From NCBI GenBank assembly GCA_903813345.2, contig CAIIXF020000007.1, positions 7,013,730-7,077,729 of the forward strand: a stretch of 64,000 bases of DNA. The letters run 5' to 3'. This DNA comes from Owenia fusiformis. Lineage: Eukaryota > Annelida > Polychaeta > Sabellida > Oweniidae. Below are positions 37,701 through 52,700 of the stretch, piece after piece (position 1 is the first letter of the stretch; every line of letters begins with the position of its first letter). The position numbers and the translations under genes were made by a program. Under the pieces are notes generated by a model that saw only the letters and a program-made list of their open reading frames with translations, made no database searches and was not told where the DNA came from.

Positions 37701-40700
37701 TCCATTGAATTATATATAGCGAGATTTCAACTCATTTCTACATTAATCTAACGATCATATAAAAGGGGGACCATAATCCTTGGTCCTGCTGGACTGATTT
37801 CACCCTGTTGAAGGTTACTCAAATGGGGGCATCTAAACGGGCATTCAGGTTAATTAACACGGCATGAGTTGGATGAACCACTTACACGTGGCATATATTA
37901 AAAAAATATATGGCCTTCCCTGCATGCGTTGCACTTACCAGATTTTCTCCTTGAATTCAGATTCAATGGGGCAGACCTTACCAGAAATAAGTTATTATAA
38001 ATAAAGTGAAATTATGAGTGCACGTCAATTTGCCTTTACAAGCCTGGATCGTAGCCATTATTGAGCAGGTAAATACTACAAATGACATCTAATCCCTAGA
38101 GAGGACCATAATTCAACACGTTCACGTTTACGTACTAGTTCTCTTAAAAACGTGTAATTTAACCTCCCTTTTGTTTCTGAAAACCAAAACTGACACGCGT
38201 GAAACTCGAACCTTAGAGCCAATTAATTCGAGCTTTCATATTGTCTTACCCTGTCCTCGTTCATATTTATTTGTTGTTTTCTTCATCTAATTACTTATTC
38301 TCTGACCCCCATTTGACCAGGGATACATTCCAGTAAAATATTCAAGAGGTTTGGGAAATGTTACTTATCAATTTACCATGTATATAAGTACAGATGTAGA
38401 GGTCAAATAAGATGGGCATATTTACCAAGTTGGATTGCTGGTGGTAAGTGCACTCAGTTATGATTTGATGGTATTTGAGTGGTAGTATCTCAAATGAAGA
38501 AGATATCCGACATTACATGCATGCAATCCACAGTCGTGCTGCTAGAACATGTACAAGTGGCCTCTTCATTTAGGTGCCACGTTGTTTCCCATACACATAC
38601 TCGCTTGCCAGTAAATTCCAACTTCATACCTTAGGAATTCAAGAAATCCGATGCAAACACGAGATAAATCGATACGGACAGACGGACGAACGAACGACAA
38701 AGCGGGGCTAACCGCACAAACAGATCAACAGACAGGCGGACATTGACAAATCCACGCGTTTCATATCTGATTTTGACATTCACAGAAACTATTTACAAAA
38801 ACTATTTACAATAGGTTAAAAAGTCAGCAATATAATCGATGAAGTCAACTGTGATTTAGATAAGTCTGATACTTCATGCTCCTTGCGTCCCCGATCGATC
38901 ACGATTACGGGAGAGGAAGTTTGCAGAATACACCAACATGTTTGACTGATTGGATTAAAATTACCGTAACATCCGTATTTACAAACCACCAGCATCGTCA
39001 ATCAACATAGTATTGAAAATCATAGGCAAAATTCCCAGCCACACACATAATCCAATTAATCCATGGATTATCTTTCGAATGGTTGATTTTACCCTTTATC
39101 TCCATTCCCTTGATATTTTGCACTCATATTTTATGTAATTGATAACAATATTGGGACTGTTATATGAAAAATAAGTCATTTGAGAATTAGTTTCATTTAA
39201 GCTAAAATAGTACATTTCAATTTGCTCTGCGCATCTGGCTTTGACTTACCCTTTCGATAGTCTTAGTTACTAGGCTCTGAATTTCAAGGTAGCTAATTGA
39301 AAGGTGTTTCTGTCCAGATGTTTCTTTACATCGATGGAAACGCTAGTTTCCGTTGTTATAAGAATCCCTAATTCATAGAGTCTAGTACTAACTGTAGTAC
39401 TATCTCTTTTAAAGGGGAAATCAAACAATTGGAAATGATATTATTAGAAATTTTCATAAACACATTCTTTGAAACTCTCACTTTGTATTTATTATAGGAT
39501 ACAGTTAATCCCCAGGGGCTCGTTAATAAATGAAATAAACTATAATATACAAAAATCGAATTAACAATAAACGTTATGAACAGAACAATTGTATTTCACT
39601 TATTTTTAGCGAGTCTCAAGGGCCATTGCTTCCTAAAATAACTGAGTACTAGTTGTGGTTTTCATTCTCTGCATAACTTTCTATTCTGTAAGTAGGTCTA
39701 CTCAGTAACGAAGCATTTTACCTGAAATATTATAAACTCTTCACCATCAGTCTTAATATTACCCTGCACACAGAGTCTAGTTATAAACTACCCTCTACCT
39801 AGTATAGACTATATTACACCATTTAGTTATACCAAAATGCGATACCTACCCTTTTAAGTAGCCTTAGATATCGCTAAATCCAAATCATGACATTTATTTT
39901 TCCTACTCAGAGGCATTCTGATTTATCAGAGTCTCTCTGTGTCTAAAACTCCCAGGGTATAGTAGGAACTGTGGAACTAACAATGACACAGGGGCATTTG
40001 GGCGCATATGCTCTGGGCCGCAAAATATAACAGACTTGGTTTAGAAACATTTCGAGATATGGCATTATGCAAAGGTATTGTGTTGAAGAATTGTATGTTT
40101 ATTTGTACGAAACAAAGCATAGTAATTGCCAATGGTTTCTCGGTCCCAGAACACACCATACCTTAGAAATCCAAGATGGGGTATGCACTATATGCAGCTA
40201 AGGCTTGCATGCAAATTCTGATGAAGAACGTGGTCATCGGATACTATGTGAAGATCGTGGTATTTGTTCTCGAAATATTATTGCAATGAAGGGTTCTTCA
40301 ACTTCAAAGGTTATATGTACCCTGGGATTTCTCAACGATAAGTTAGTTTACGTGTGTATGTTGTATCCCACTCGTGTATGTTGTATTACGAGTGGGGTGA
40401 GGGACTTTATTTAGTTTACTGAATATAGACAGTCGAGTGATATCTCTACTTACAGTACGGATTGAAAGCCAAGCTATTAAAGGCCATTGCAATGTATTAA
40501 GAATTACTATATCTGATATCACTAAATTGTTACAAATGGAAAACGGCATGCAATGTCAAAATATTGAGGTGTCATCGTGATCCCATCAAACCGCAAGCTT
40601 TCGGTTCAAATTGTTCGTATGCTCATCACAATTCCATTTTACACCTATTTCTTTTGTAAGAAAAGAGATGTGTTTCCTCATAATGTTTGTTAACATACAG

Positions 40701-43700
40701 GAAACGTTTGTAATTTCATTTAATGGAATGGTCTAATTACAAACGTTTTACAGCATGGTCGGCCTTCTGTTAGTTTTTTTAGATGCAGACATTGAAATAT
40801 TTTTTATGTGTTTTAAATTGCGATAAAGAGATACCCCAAGGGTCTGTGCAATGTTACAAGCAAATCAAATGAACCTTGATGGTCTAAGGAGATATAAAGT
40901 TTCCAGAGAACACTTTGCAGATCCTCCCAGAGCAGTGTTATCTTACTGTTGATACAATTCAAACTAGTTCTTCAAAACATTTGCGGTAAATGTTTATTTT
41001 TATTTTCATAGCCTAGCATTCCTTTAGACCCATTCATCCCCGAAAGTATCATTTGATGCCAGTTTGTGTTCTTAATCAGTATATGTATTGTTATTTCTGA
41101 AATGTGTGATCTATGTGAATCTGACAGAAAGACATCTTGGATTCCAAAGAATAATGTGCTGATGCGGAAGCCCTCCTTTTGTAAAAAGGCCATTTGAGCT
41201 TCCTTTATTAGAAAATGCGTCTTACATTGCACGAGACGTTGATATATAACCTTGCGCAGTCTCTGCACTGCCCCGTGAACACATACACCTGTACGCCCCT
41301 ACACAGTGGCTTGGCAGGGATAAGGTTAAGACTAGAGACTTGATGCAAGACTTCTTGCTAGAAATAAGCAATTAAAAAGAGAACTATAAATTACAAGGAA
41401 GAATGGATATTTTGACATTCCAGTAACATGAGGCGTACACAAGTTTTGATGACCCTCGTTGAACCCCAGGCTAAAGTGGCCATTAAGTTCTCTAAAAACA
41501 ACTGTTACATTTTTCATTTATCTATAAGTGACAGAAAAACAGCTGTGGTGTAGTTGTCACAGCGTTTATTCGCACATTGACTCGTAATCCTAACCTCACA
41601 CATTGTTTTAGTTATAGGTCCAATTATGTTGTTGATGTTTTGCAGCATGTTATGATTTAATATTACTGCCTATGATGTAACGATTATGACATTTGGGTAA
41701 GTGATAACATAGAAAATCTATCAATAAAACTTATATGTGTGATCTGCACAGTATTATCGAATGTTATGTTACAGGGGTAAATCTACCGATTACTATCATC
41801 GCACTATGATTCAACTTTGACTCCCAATGTGGTCGTCATTACCACATGAGAAAAAAAGAAGGAGGAAAAATAATTAGTAAATTACTCCCATTTCACTTGT
41901 CCCTAGTTTCCCTCGAACCCCAACTGGACAGCAGGTTGGCGGGTATTACAAGGAAACCAGCACCAGCTACAAATGTTTCACCTTGCCTATTCATTAGTGT
42001 ACCACCAAGTAGTTCACCTTACCAATACAAGAAGGTGAAGTACACAGGTGGGTGGGGGGGGTACAAAGTCTTGAGGCAAGACTACAATCCATCGTAGAAG
42101 TGGCCTACCCTTTTCAAGAGTTTAATCTTGCGTATTTAAAAGAGAGCTTCACCTAAATGAGGGTTTATTTTCGAATTATTCGGCATCATGTACATATCAA
42201 AGTGTATCACGATTAAGAATGTTTTTATTCAAGGTAAAGGATGTGGTAAAAGTTTATGAGTCACAGAAAAGCAGGCGTGCCACAGCTCACTGAATTTCAA
42301 AATGATCATTTGATGATTAATATGAAAATTCGTTCTACGCACAAAAATGAGTGATGAAAAACACGCATTGCGCATTTGTAAAAAATGCACCAATTACAAA
42401 TTGAACCATATTCATAAAATGCACCAATGATTTTGACAGATGATTGAGTGTGTAGTATGCAAAAAGGCGCAGAAGGCATCATGTATCTCTTCTACGTGAG
42501 TTGATACCTGTGAGACAGCGGAGAGGTATAAACCACTTGACCACAAGAATTCAGATCCAATTGCAGCTTATCACCATGGTAGACTGAAATGTATCTACCT
42601 TGTAAACACTTAGATTGGCAGATGCAGCTGTTTTGCTGTGTTTGACCAAGGAGAAGATTCAATTGTTTACCCGTGTGTTCTTTTGAACCTACCCCCTCCC
42701 TAAACAAACACTGGTACTTAAATAATCAAGGAAATAGAAAGCCCCCCCCCCCCCTAGAAAACGGGAGAGACGGGGAAACGATTGGTGTGTCTGCGATTGG
42801 GAATCCCAGTTTGGAATGCACAGGGGGGAATGAAGCATTGTACTTTTCCTTCCAGTTATATGAAGTGCCTTGATGGAAAAGGTTGGGGAAATATCATAAT
42901 AATACTAAATCCGAGCCAGTGAAGGTTTTGGTATTTGTTTGATATTCAAAGAATGGCAATAAAACATACGAGTTGTGAAAGTCTACACAGGAGGAAATGT
43001 AATAAAGAATATAAAGTATCATATGATTGTAAATGAGTATGTTAATAAGGTAAACTCGTTAGTTTATAAAGGATACACGCATGGTGGTAAGCTAAGGATG
43101 ATGGACTGAGGAGGGGAAAGTCCGAAAATAGTAGGTCCGTACCATATGCTGCTGTTGCGCATTCACCGTGTAGAGGTTGTACTTTTAAGAAAATAAGGAT
43201 GGAACAGTACGCTATTTCTAGCTCCTACTCTTTTCAAGAGTTCGGTTCTGACTCTTAAAAGCGATTCATTTACAGCTACCAGTACTAGAATCTTAGCTTT
43301 ACTTGCTTCGGGGTAGCACCTTCCTCACGATTTAAGGTGGGACCCGCGGGTTAGACATTAGACGTTCTCGCACACTATTCAAGCATATACGCAGGGTCCA
43401 ACAAGTCCGATTATTTATAAATGTTCTACAAAAATATGAATAATATTACATCATCGCTTTTACTTGTTTAGTTAAAGTCCACCTAGCTGTTTCAACACCT
43501 GTGTTGATTTTTATCAAACAACCTGTCATACATGATAAACATTTGTATCTTTGGCCACTAATTATACAATTAGTATAAACTTATGATAAATAAAAACTTA
43601 TGATAAACGTTGAATATAAGCCAAGTATCCACTTTATCTCGACCCCAAACAAATAGGTATAACAATAATTCTCTTCAGACGTCTCTGGCGACTGTTTACA

Positions 43701-46700
43701 ATTCTGTGATCAATTCCTGGGTTTTGTGACCTTAAACGCAACCCTATAAGTTTACAAATCCCAATCAAGATAAATCATATTCAATATGATAACAAACTCA
43801 GATATGAGAGGAAAGGTTATTACAGGCCATCGATTGAACGATTTCTAATTTGCATTAAACCACTTTGATGACTCATTATTTTGCTTGGCCTTATTGATAA
43901 AATGGGCTTTCGTTACATACTTTTAAATAACATCCCATCAAGTTCTCTCGATGAAATTTATACTAATTGGATAATTTAATACTTAACAATGATCAAAGGG
44001 AGACAAATCATACATGTAAGGATACATATACGTGTAGGTTAATGTTTTTTCTGTTTGTAAAGTCTGAATAATAATAGCCAACAGCTGGATAATTTTTAAC
44101 GTCCAAACCCTATCATTTTCTCCTCTATAAATTATTCTAGGCCTCTCAGGCCCATTAGTGAGAAGGACGTGACACTTGTTATTGTATTTCTACACGAAAT
44201 AATGGTCCCCTTTGTCCTAAAGTCTTTCTTGTCTCGATTCGTATCGCTTTAGCATATATAGACATGCAATCCATCTTCGTTAATAAACTAATTCAGATTT
44301 TACGAAGTGTTGACGTACAGGTCGTGAAAGAGCTCATCCCTACGCAAAGCGTCACAAATAGGCTTAAATTTCTTTCATTTACATGGTCTTGAACAGCATT
44401 TCTCGAGGCTATGCCTCAGACTTGACTCACGAAAATAGCCCCTAAATCAGCGTTAGGAAATCCGAATTGACTGGTAAGTCTGACCTCGGATTCCAATATA
44501 TACCCTTTGGTTGTACATCGTGGTTAAGAAAGTTTCAGTCGTTTCAACCTACCACCTTGGAAGCCGAACATGCCTTGATTAATTAACATGGAGAAGAGAC
44601 AAAACCAACATGGCTGCTCCAACTTACCCAACGGCAATATGAGAATCTATATCAGGCTCTAACAAGCCTGTTAAAAGCTTTAATTTTGGATGTTGAACAC
44701 ATAGATAGCATTGGGGTTTCGATTACCCCGTTTCTCCGTTCTGGCAGATCCTAGTCGAGGATTCACCGTCATCACCATTTTCTAAAACACCTCTAATTGG
44801 GGAAATCGAGTCACAGACCAAATAAGAGATTGAAAGGTATTGAGAAACACGGTTTCGGCGTAAATGCATAGACGTGTCGCAAAAAGGTGGCGCATTTGTT
44901 TTTTAAGGGTATCGCGTGAATGTAACTTTGATTCCCCGGATTATAAGATAATATTCTAATTTAAGTTATATATCATTTTAAAGCTGTTTCGATGAAGATT
45001 TTAGATCAACTACACTCCGTTCACATTTTTTGCGCGTTCGTTTTTAAAAAAGAGTTTTTTACCAAAACATCTGGCAAATATCCCATGTTGACACGTTACA
45101 TTTTGAATTATTTTTCGTCTTTAAACGCTCATAACTCAAACAATATATGACTATTATACTTATTTTTCGTCTTGATAAAGGTAGATGGAAGTTTTATTTC
45201 AAAGGATGAATTTTAGTAAGCGTCTCATATTGTGACGTCATAGAGTCTGAAAAATAGAATCTGTTGACAGCGACCTTTTTTGCTCATTTTTTGGTACCTT
45301 CAACTTTTCAGGTGTACATTAAACAAAAAATACGAGATCAATTTTGAATAAATCATACATGATTATTTTGCTCCTAAACTCTAGTTTATTAATAAATAGT
45401 TGATTTTGTTCACAAAAGTATGTGTTTTCTGTTGTATGTGGAAAAGTGGAGGACGAAAGGTTTTCAAAATTCATTAAAATAGGGCTAATTTACGCCATTC
45501 GCCTATTTTCAAGCACAGCAACACGTATATTTATTTCACCTAAAATATCAATTGATTCGTGTTTTATGATGCTCCTAGCCCATTAGCAATATATATATGA
45601 TATCAGAGTTATTCGTCTAAAATGTTTTGAGATATAGAGGTAAATGTGGAGGACGAAAGGATTTTCATGTGTGTACATTTTTCTCAAAAACGTCACATTC
45701 TATCATGTTAAAAGCGAGGATCCTCTGGATTACGCCACAAAATGTGTAATAATGCGTGCGCGAGCTTTTGCGACACGTCATAGATGCTCATCCTAAGGCT
45801 AATATACGTGTCTTCATCTTCATTGTCTTGAGTGTTTTGCATTGAACAAGGTGGCATTACAGCTGTCATCTTTATCAGCATCAGCAGGTCCACGTCCTAC
45901 CTCGAAAAATAGATGACTTGTTGACTTGGCGAAAAACATTTAAGGGGGTGATGCAAAAATGTGGGTCTTTGCTATCTCGGGACCATGATCTACTTCATTA
46001 AAACAATCATGGTAAATGTTGCAAAAATTGAAGGTTCCGGCGGGGATCGAACCCGCGACCCTGTGCGTGTAAAGCACATGTGATAACCACTACACCACGG
46101 AACCATCTTGTAAACTTGCTTTGTGTATGTGTATATGACTAGTAACTGATAAGTGAGTTTGACTTGAAATATAATTGTAATGTTCGTTTGATATTATGAT
46201 CGGTGGCTTTCATCAAATATTGTACATGTTAATGACAACGTCAAACTTGCGCAATGTGTATACCAGTCAAAGATTTTTGACAATTTTAATTTGGATTAAA
46301 GATTTCAATTTCATCTTGAACTAGGATAAAGATCAAAAGATCAATATCTAATTTCATATTGAGTTTAACCATACTCGTTTCCCAGTTTGATTTTCAAATA
46401 TGAACACATCATACCTTGGAAATCCAAGATGGAGTTTAACAGGGAAATTCCAATTTATAAATTTTTGCAAACATGTAGCTTTCTCCAACGAGATAAAGAA
46501 ACGTTCAGGGCACAATATTTGTGATAAACCTTGGCCCAAATAGCCTGGCACTATAGATAATATTAAACAACATTATGTAAATACGTTCCTGTGCCAAATC
46601 AAACCGTTTCTTGAAAATATCTCGAGACTAACTATTTATCCGTAACTTTCTTACGTTGTTGCAATACTATTATTGCGGAGAAATTGGAACTTATCCTAAA

Positions 46701-49700
46701 TGTAATTTGTAACAGGAGCAATGTTGCATGCAGTGACTAAAGCTTCTATCGATCTTATGTCACAGAAACCGTCGGCAGATCGACCTAGGCTTCAGATGGT
46801 ACTTCGTTTGAGTAGATACACCAATCCCTGTGCCCCTGGGTTAGTTGCCCCTTAAGGGAGCAGTTTGCTCTGTTTAAAATGATATATAAATCATGTTCTC
46901 TTTAGCTGAGTTTGGGGAAATATATAGGATGGGAGGGGCAGAGGCATGGTGGTATATTTCACACGTCCTCATGGTCAAGACCAGTCCTGACAAAGACGTT
47001 AGGACTAAAGGGATTTGCAGAGCCAGCTCTGCCGCCTCTCCATATGCATGATTCATGTCGTATGCCATAGTGGGCCAAAGAGGTTTGCAGAGCCAAACCC
47101 GACGCCTCTCCCATATGCGTGATTCATGCCATATGGGGCAAAGGGCTTGCTTGAAAATCCAGATCTGACACCCCTCTCATGTACATGATTCATCATTTCA
47201 TATGGGAAAGGATTGTTTGTAGAGCACCATGTTGAACTGATCAATCAATTACTTTATGAAAGGAATTACAACACGAGGATGTACATGATTGAAGTGTTGC
47301 CCATCGGGAGACAATGTGATATATGTTAGATCCTGGTTCGATAAGTCAATTAATGAAAAAAGTTATTGTGACATCACATATCCTGGTTTAATTCTAACAT
47401 CGAGTTAAAGCCTGAAACAATGTTGGAAAGAAGTCCTACATCACCCCCTCTCCGTATAATCCCTTTACGCTGGGTATCATGTCAGGAGTGGGGCCCAAAG
47501 ACCTGAGGCACAGGGGGAGGGTCTAAAACAACTTAGACAATGCGTGCCCCTTTACACGTCTATAGGGTTGAACTTGCGATAAGACTAAAACTAGATTAAT
47601 TAATGAATCGTATAATGATACCAGATAGAACATTAACCAAACACACATTCCATCAGCCTATATATTTGCCATTTGATCGGCATTTATAGCATACAAAGTT
47701 ACAAGTACAGTTCATTGATCTCCATCATAATATTGGCATTCAATTACTTTACAGGCTTTGTTTGACAGGCGTCTAGACCCATTATATCTCTAATAAAAGC
47801 ATCATTTGACAAATGAATGCGTGCAATAAATAGGGGCTAGTTTGGATAAGTGGGTATAAGTACATTATACCTTGCTATTTAGTTTATCACTTATGAGTCA
47901 CAGAGTGACCTCATTCCAATTCAAAGATATATCAAATGTGGAATGTACAATTATCTATTATGGTAAGGTAAAGGCATATTAGATAAACTCTTTAGAATAC
48001 CCTTTGAAAGAGCTGAACTTCGTTCACAGATCTAGGCTCTAGCCAAGCAGTCAGTCAGTGCGACTAAGGGGTAGTGTAGAAAGTCGAGGGGGGTTTTAGA
48101 GCAGACAAAGGCCTGGTTCTCCATTTATGATAAAAGTCCCATACCAGCCCGCCTATGACTTTGCTTAGATGTGCGCTTATTGACAAAGTAACTTTTTTAC
48201 AGGGCGGGCCAAAATTGTTACCCATGTACTGCAGAATGGGAAACATTTTTTGGCCAACCCTGTATACATGTAAGCTCGACAAAAAATATTTTGGTTTTTC
48301 CGACGTGTATGCAGGACTGCATCTATGTATTTCATATGACTGAAGGAATATACTGGTTATATTAGAATGCTAGCTATCATGAATATTTTCTACCTACCAC
48401 TAACAAACTCAACATAAAACGCTCTTAGCAAACCGATTCCAGGTGATACCTGTTATTTCACCATCTGCTATCACTGGATCACCTCTCCTTCCCCTTATTC
48501 TCGTATGAAAGATATGTTCCATATGCTATCTGGTTGTTCCAGTTTTTGCCAGACAATAAGAGTATTCACAAACAATCAAGATGTGCCAAAGCGATGACTT
48601 GGTTGTGTAATTAGTTTCAAAACAGGTTCAAGAAAGAAGACGTGAGTTGGCATCTTTATCTTACCAAGATATAAAGATTCAATTTTCCAAATTCCAGGCA
48701 TTGATATGAAATGCCTGGATGGGTCAAAAAGGGTAGACTTGGTTATAAACAATAATCATTCGCAAGCTGTTTCTCTCCCAACTTGAGAAATCATGGCATT
48801 CAATCAGTTTCTTTTCAAGAAAGTTACAGCTTCTAGTTGCAAAACATAAAAAAATGAGATGAGAATTAGAACTTTCCTCTCCCACTCCCCCTTCTCTTTC
48901 TCAACAGTGTTCACCCTGGGTCTATGCCCCGCCCTCTGCTTCTTTATAAAAAAAACTTCAAGTGCCTTGCTTTAGGTCTCGGGTTTTGTTTAAACTCTAA
49001 ATTAATGAGAAATAATGCTTTGATACCAGAATTCATTGAATTCTACCCAAACCAGAATTTCCGTCACTACATAGTTATCTACCTATACGTAGCCAAGAAA
49101 CCTTAAATATTTTACCTAAATATACAATGTAATTACCATTAAATCTATTTATGAGGCCATACATGTCATATGATATATTATAGACAACAGACAGAACTGT
49201 TAAATCAATTGCAGAACTCAGAGTGCAGAATGGCACTGCAAGCTCATTGATCCTAGGGTACACCTCATGTGGTAGAAAAAAACAGTGCACCTGACATACG
49301 AACAAACACTTCCTAGTGTTGTAGAGAACACCAGATTCAACAATCAGTTATCGCATGCCAAAAGGGTCAAGGTTGTGCCACATTTTATTATCTTCGTGTC
49401 AAAAATATAGCTTTTTAATGGAACATTACCAAATACTATAAATAAAATGATAGCTCTAATTAATTAATAGCTTTACATGTGTATGTACATCATGGCTAGG
49501 GGTTGAACAGGTACAAACAGTACTTAGGTATATTTTGATTGACTGTGCCAAGTTAAAATGTTTTGTTTTCTAATTTCGAGAATCCTCGTACCTTACCACT
49601 TTTGCAGTTGTTGAGAAAAATAATAATCACTACCAAGGGGCATGTATATAATGTAAAAGTTCCAATTATTGAAGAACAGCTGTAAAGCAAATTCAATGAT

Positions 49701-52700
49701 TGGAAGGCTTATTACAGAACTAGAGCACATGATGTAAGCAATTGTTGCAAACAGAAGAACTGAGACCCATATTCAATGATTGCAAATACAGAAAAAGAAG
49801 AGCAGATTCAAAGGTTGCGAACAGGAAGGCGGAGAATAATTCCATGATTGCAAAAGCGCAGATCAAGAGATTGCAGACAGAAAAGTTGAGAAACAATTCC
49901 ATGATTGCAAATACAAGAAGAGAAAACAGCTTCAAGGATTGCACAGGGAGTTGTGATACCCTGATTTAAATAAAAACTCAAAAAAGAAAAAAGAGCTAAT
50001 AAATAAGCTGGGTTTAATGACACAAAAATTTCGAAATCATTTATGGATCGAAAACTGAGAAAATCTAATCCCAGTCAAATACACTATTATAAACAAATAC
50101 AAGGAATAAAGTCATTGTAGAAGCAGATAGACACACTTACAGCGTCAAACTAATTAACAAATTCTGAGAAAAATACTGTTGAAAATGATAACCAAATACA
50201 GAAAGATGATAAACTCTCTGAACAAACAAGAATAACAATGATAATATTGTAAGGTCATTATTTTAACCGGATTCAGCGGCAAAACTAATCCTGATGTTAC
50301 TTAGATATTGAATGTCATCAATATTCCAATTATACGGGATCAATCGCATCTAGATCCCTGGTGATGGCATAACCGTGTATCGTTTCTCAATAGGACTATC
50401 AATTTTTACAATGCTAAAAAGGCTAATCATTCAGACATGTCAGAGATCAATACAATAATACATTCGGGTTTTCAATATCAAAGAACTCTTGGATTGGCAA
50501 TAAATGTTCCAGACAGAGATTTTTCAGAAATGATACTAAACATATGAAATGATAATTCTGCGAAAACCCTAACCATACGAGAATAAAAGGTCGATGTATC
50601 AAGGATCACATTATGTTATCTCTAGGCTGATCATTAAACTAAAAACACATCTCTGTCATTTTCAAGTTTATACGTGATTGTTTTATTACTGTGTTCAACT
50701 GGAGCCGGCGGTCTTGGAAAACAAGTGAATGGCCTGCTTCCTGTTTAGATAGGATTTCCTTGCTCGTGGCCGCACCGGTACTCTTCCATTAATAGTTTTG
50801 TAGTTAGTCATTGGGTAGAGTTTCTTCCATATCTCCAGAATTCATGAATGAGAATTTTAGATCTATCTAGTTCAATCCATCGATATTCTCCGTGCATTAC
50901 TGAGAATTAATGCACGGCAATGTAGCAATATTTGGTCGAGAGAACAGTGTCATGTTTGTATGTATTAGTAAAGGAATAGTATATGTTTACTCAAACCCAC
51001 AATAAATTGAACTTGAGGCAAAACAATGTTTTTTATGTAGGACGATTGTTTTTTACTTATATTAAACTGCACATATTAGACGTGAGTTCAGATCTTGAAG
51101 CAGAGCTGGTGAGAGCGAGTCGTTTATTAGTGTGAAATATATTTTTGGTATATTTTGTTTTTTAGTCCAAGTTGGTTCTCTTATTAATAAAAGATGCAAT
51201 TACAAACAAAACTGGGTTGAAGTTGAAGGGCATGTTGAGGAAACAACTGTCGACGTGATTTATGCTATTTTTTCAGCAGGCATAGAGTCCAATCACAATC
51301 CCAGAGGGGAAATAATAAACAAGCCAAACACAAACCATATGTCTTTGATTAAATCCGTTTCAATGTCAAACATTTGATTTCTTGTTTCCTGCTGGCACTT
51401 GTGTTAGTTTTCACCAGATCTTCCACACAGAACGCAGTGGGCGAAGCTTATCGATAACATGACAAATTGGTGGAGTTGACACTAATCGATTTGCCTGGTA
51501 CATTAGGTAGACGAAGCTCTCTTTTGAGGAAGCGAAATTATACTATTTGAAAGATCATGGGGGGGGGGGGGTCGAAATATGCTACAGTGTGCTCTTGCAT
51601 CAAGCATTAATTGTGTACCTCTCCTCAACAAACAGTTAGGGGTAGGGTAGGCTAGGGTAGGGTACGGTAGGGTAGGGTGGGGTAGGGTAGGCACTGGATT
51701 GGTTGAGTAGTGAAGTATATTAAATGCAGGGAAGCCTTAGTGTCAGAGTATAGTCATCGTTAGGTGTAGCTTATGGGATAAAGCACATATATTCTTAGAA
51801 AATTTCAACTATGAATAGAAGATTGTTGCAAAATTCCTGCAAATCCTGTGTAATGTAACAGGTCAGTCTACAGATTATGGTTGAAATATGGCAAGTAGCT
51901 GACTGAACGAGTTTTTATCATGTCGAGTGGCGTAATGGCCCATGATATCCACCGGGATGATGTAACTTGGCAACCGTTGAGGAAAATGGAAGTGTACCCG
52001 AACAGCTCGATATACTACCGTGAGATACATTAATTGTAATCTTTTTGGAAATGCACTTACTCATTTTCAAATCGTTGGCACTCGTCCGCTCAATAGGCAT
52101 AATGATTGCACTTAAGTGAATTACTTATTGATATAGGTTAACAATCGATTGCTTTAGTATTGTAAGTCTTGCATCGAGCCCTGAGTTGTCCCCTTTCTCA
52201 AAGACCTGATCGCGAATATTTACAAAGGCGATGAGAGACTTGATGTAAGACCTTTATATTCTCGATAGACTTCCATGCATTGTCTATGCCATTGTGAGAT
52301 CCACAATCTCTAGTATCCCAAGAGAATGGAAGGGGGCCTAACAGTGGATTGGATAAAGAGAGACTGATAAATCAGAATGGGTCTATGCATTTAGAACAAA
52401 ATATCATTTCAATGTACACCTCTTTTCCTACCCTATTCTTCCTCTACCCAGAGGACCGTGATTTAACAGACAAAACAAGGCATTAACATGCAAAATATCA
52501 CCACCAGCTGCCATTTGTTACAAATGCCGAACGCCGAACACCGTCCACTAAAAAGGTTGGAGACTATAACAACATGTCACCACTTCTGGTGTTGGTGACA
52601 TAAAAATCGAAAAGAGTATCTGTAAAGAGATATCGTATTTGATTTAGTGCATACTTGAATCCCAATATTACGTTACTTATATACACGTAGTAGTTGTGAA

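Noticed and set aside
46868-47244. Similar short minus-strand open frames suggesting a repeat protein
   Set aside because: They arise from the ~80-bp tandem repeat; frames differ between copies and have stops.
49720-50023. Overlapping open frames on both strands
   Set aside because: Generated by the short tandem repeat; no start or domain.
51637-51691. Possible interstitial telomere repeat
   Set aside because: The unit is GGGTA-like, not TTAGGG; an ordinary microsatellite.
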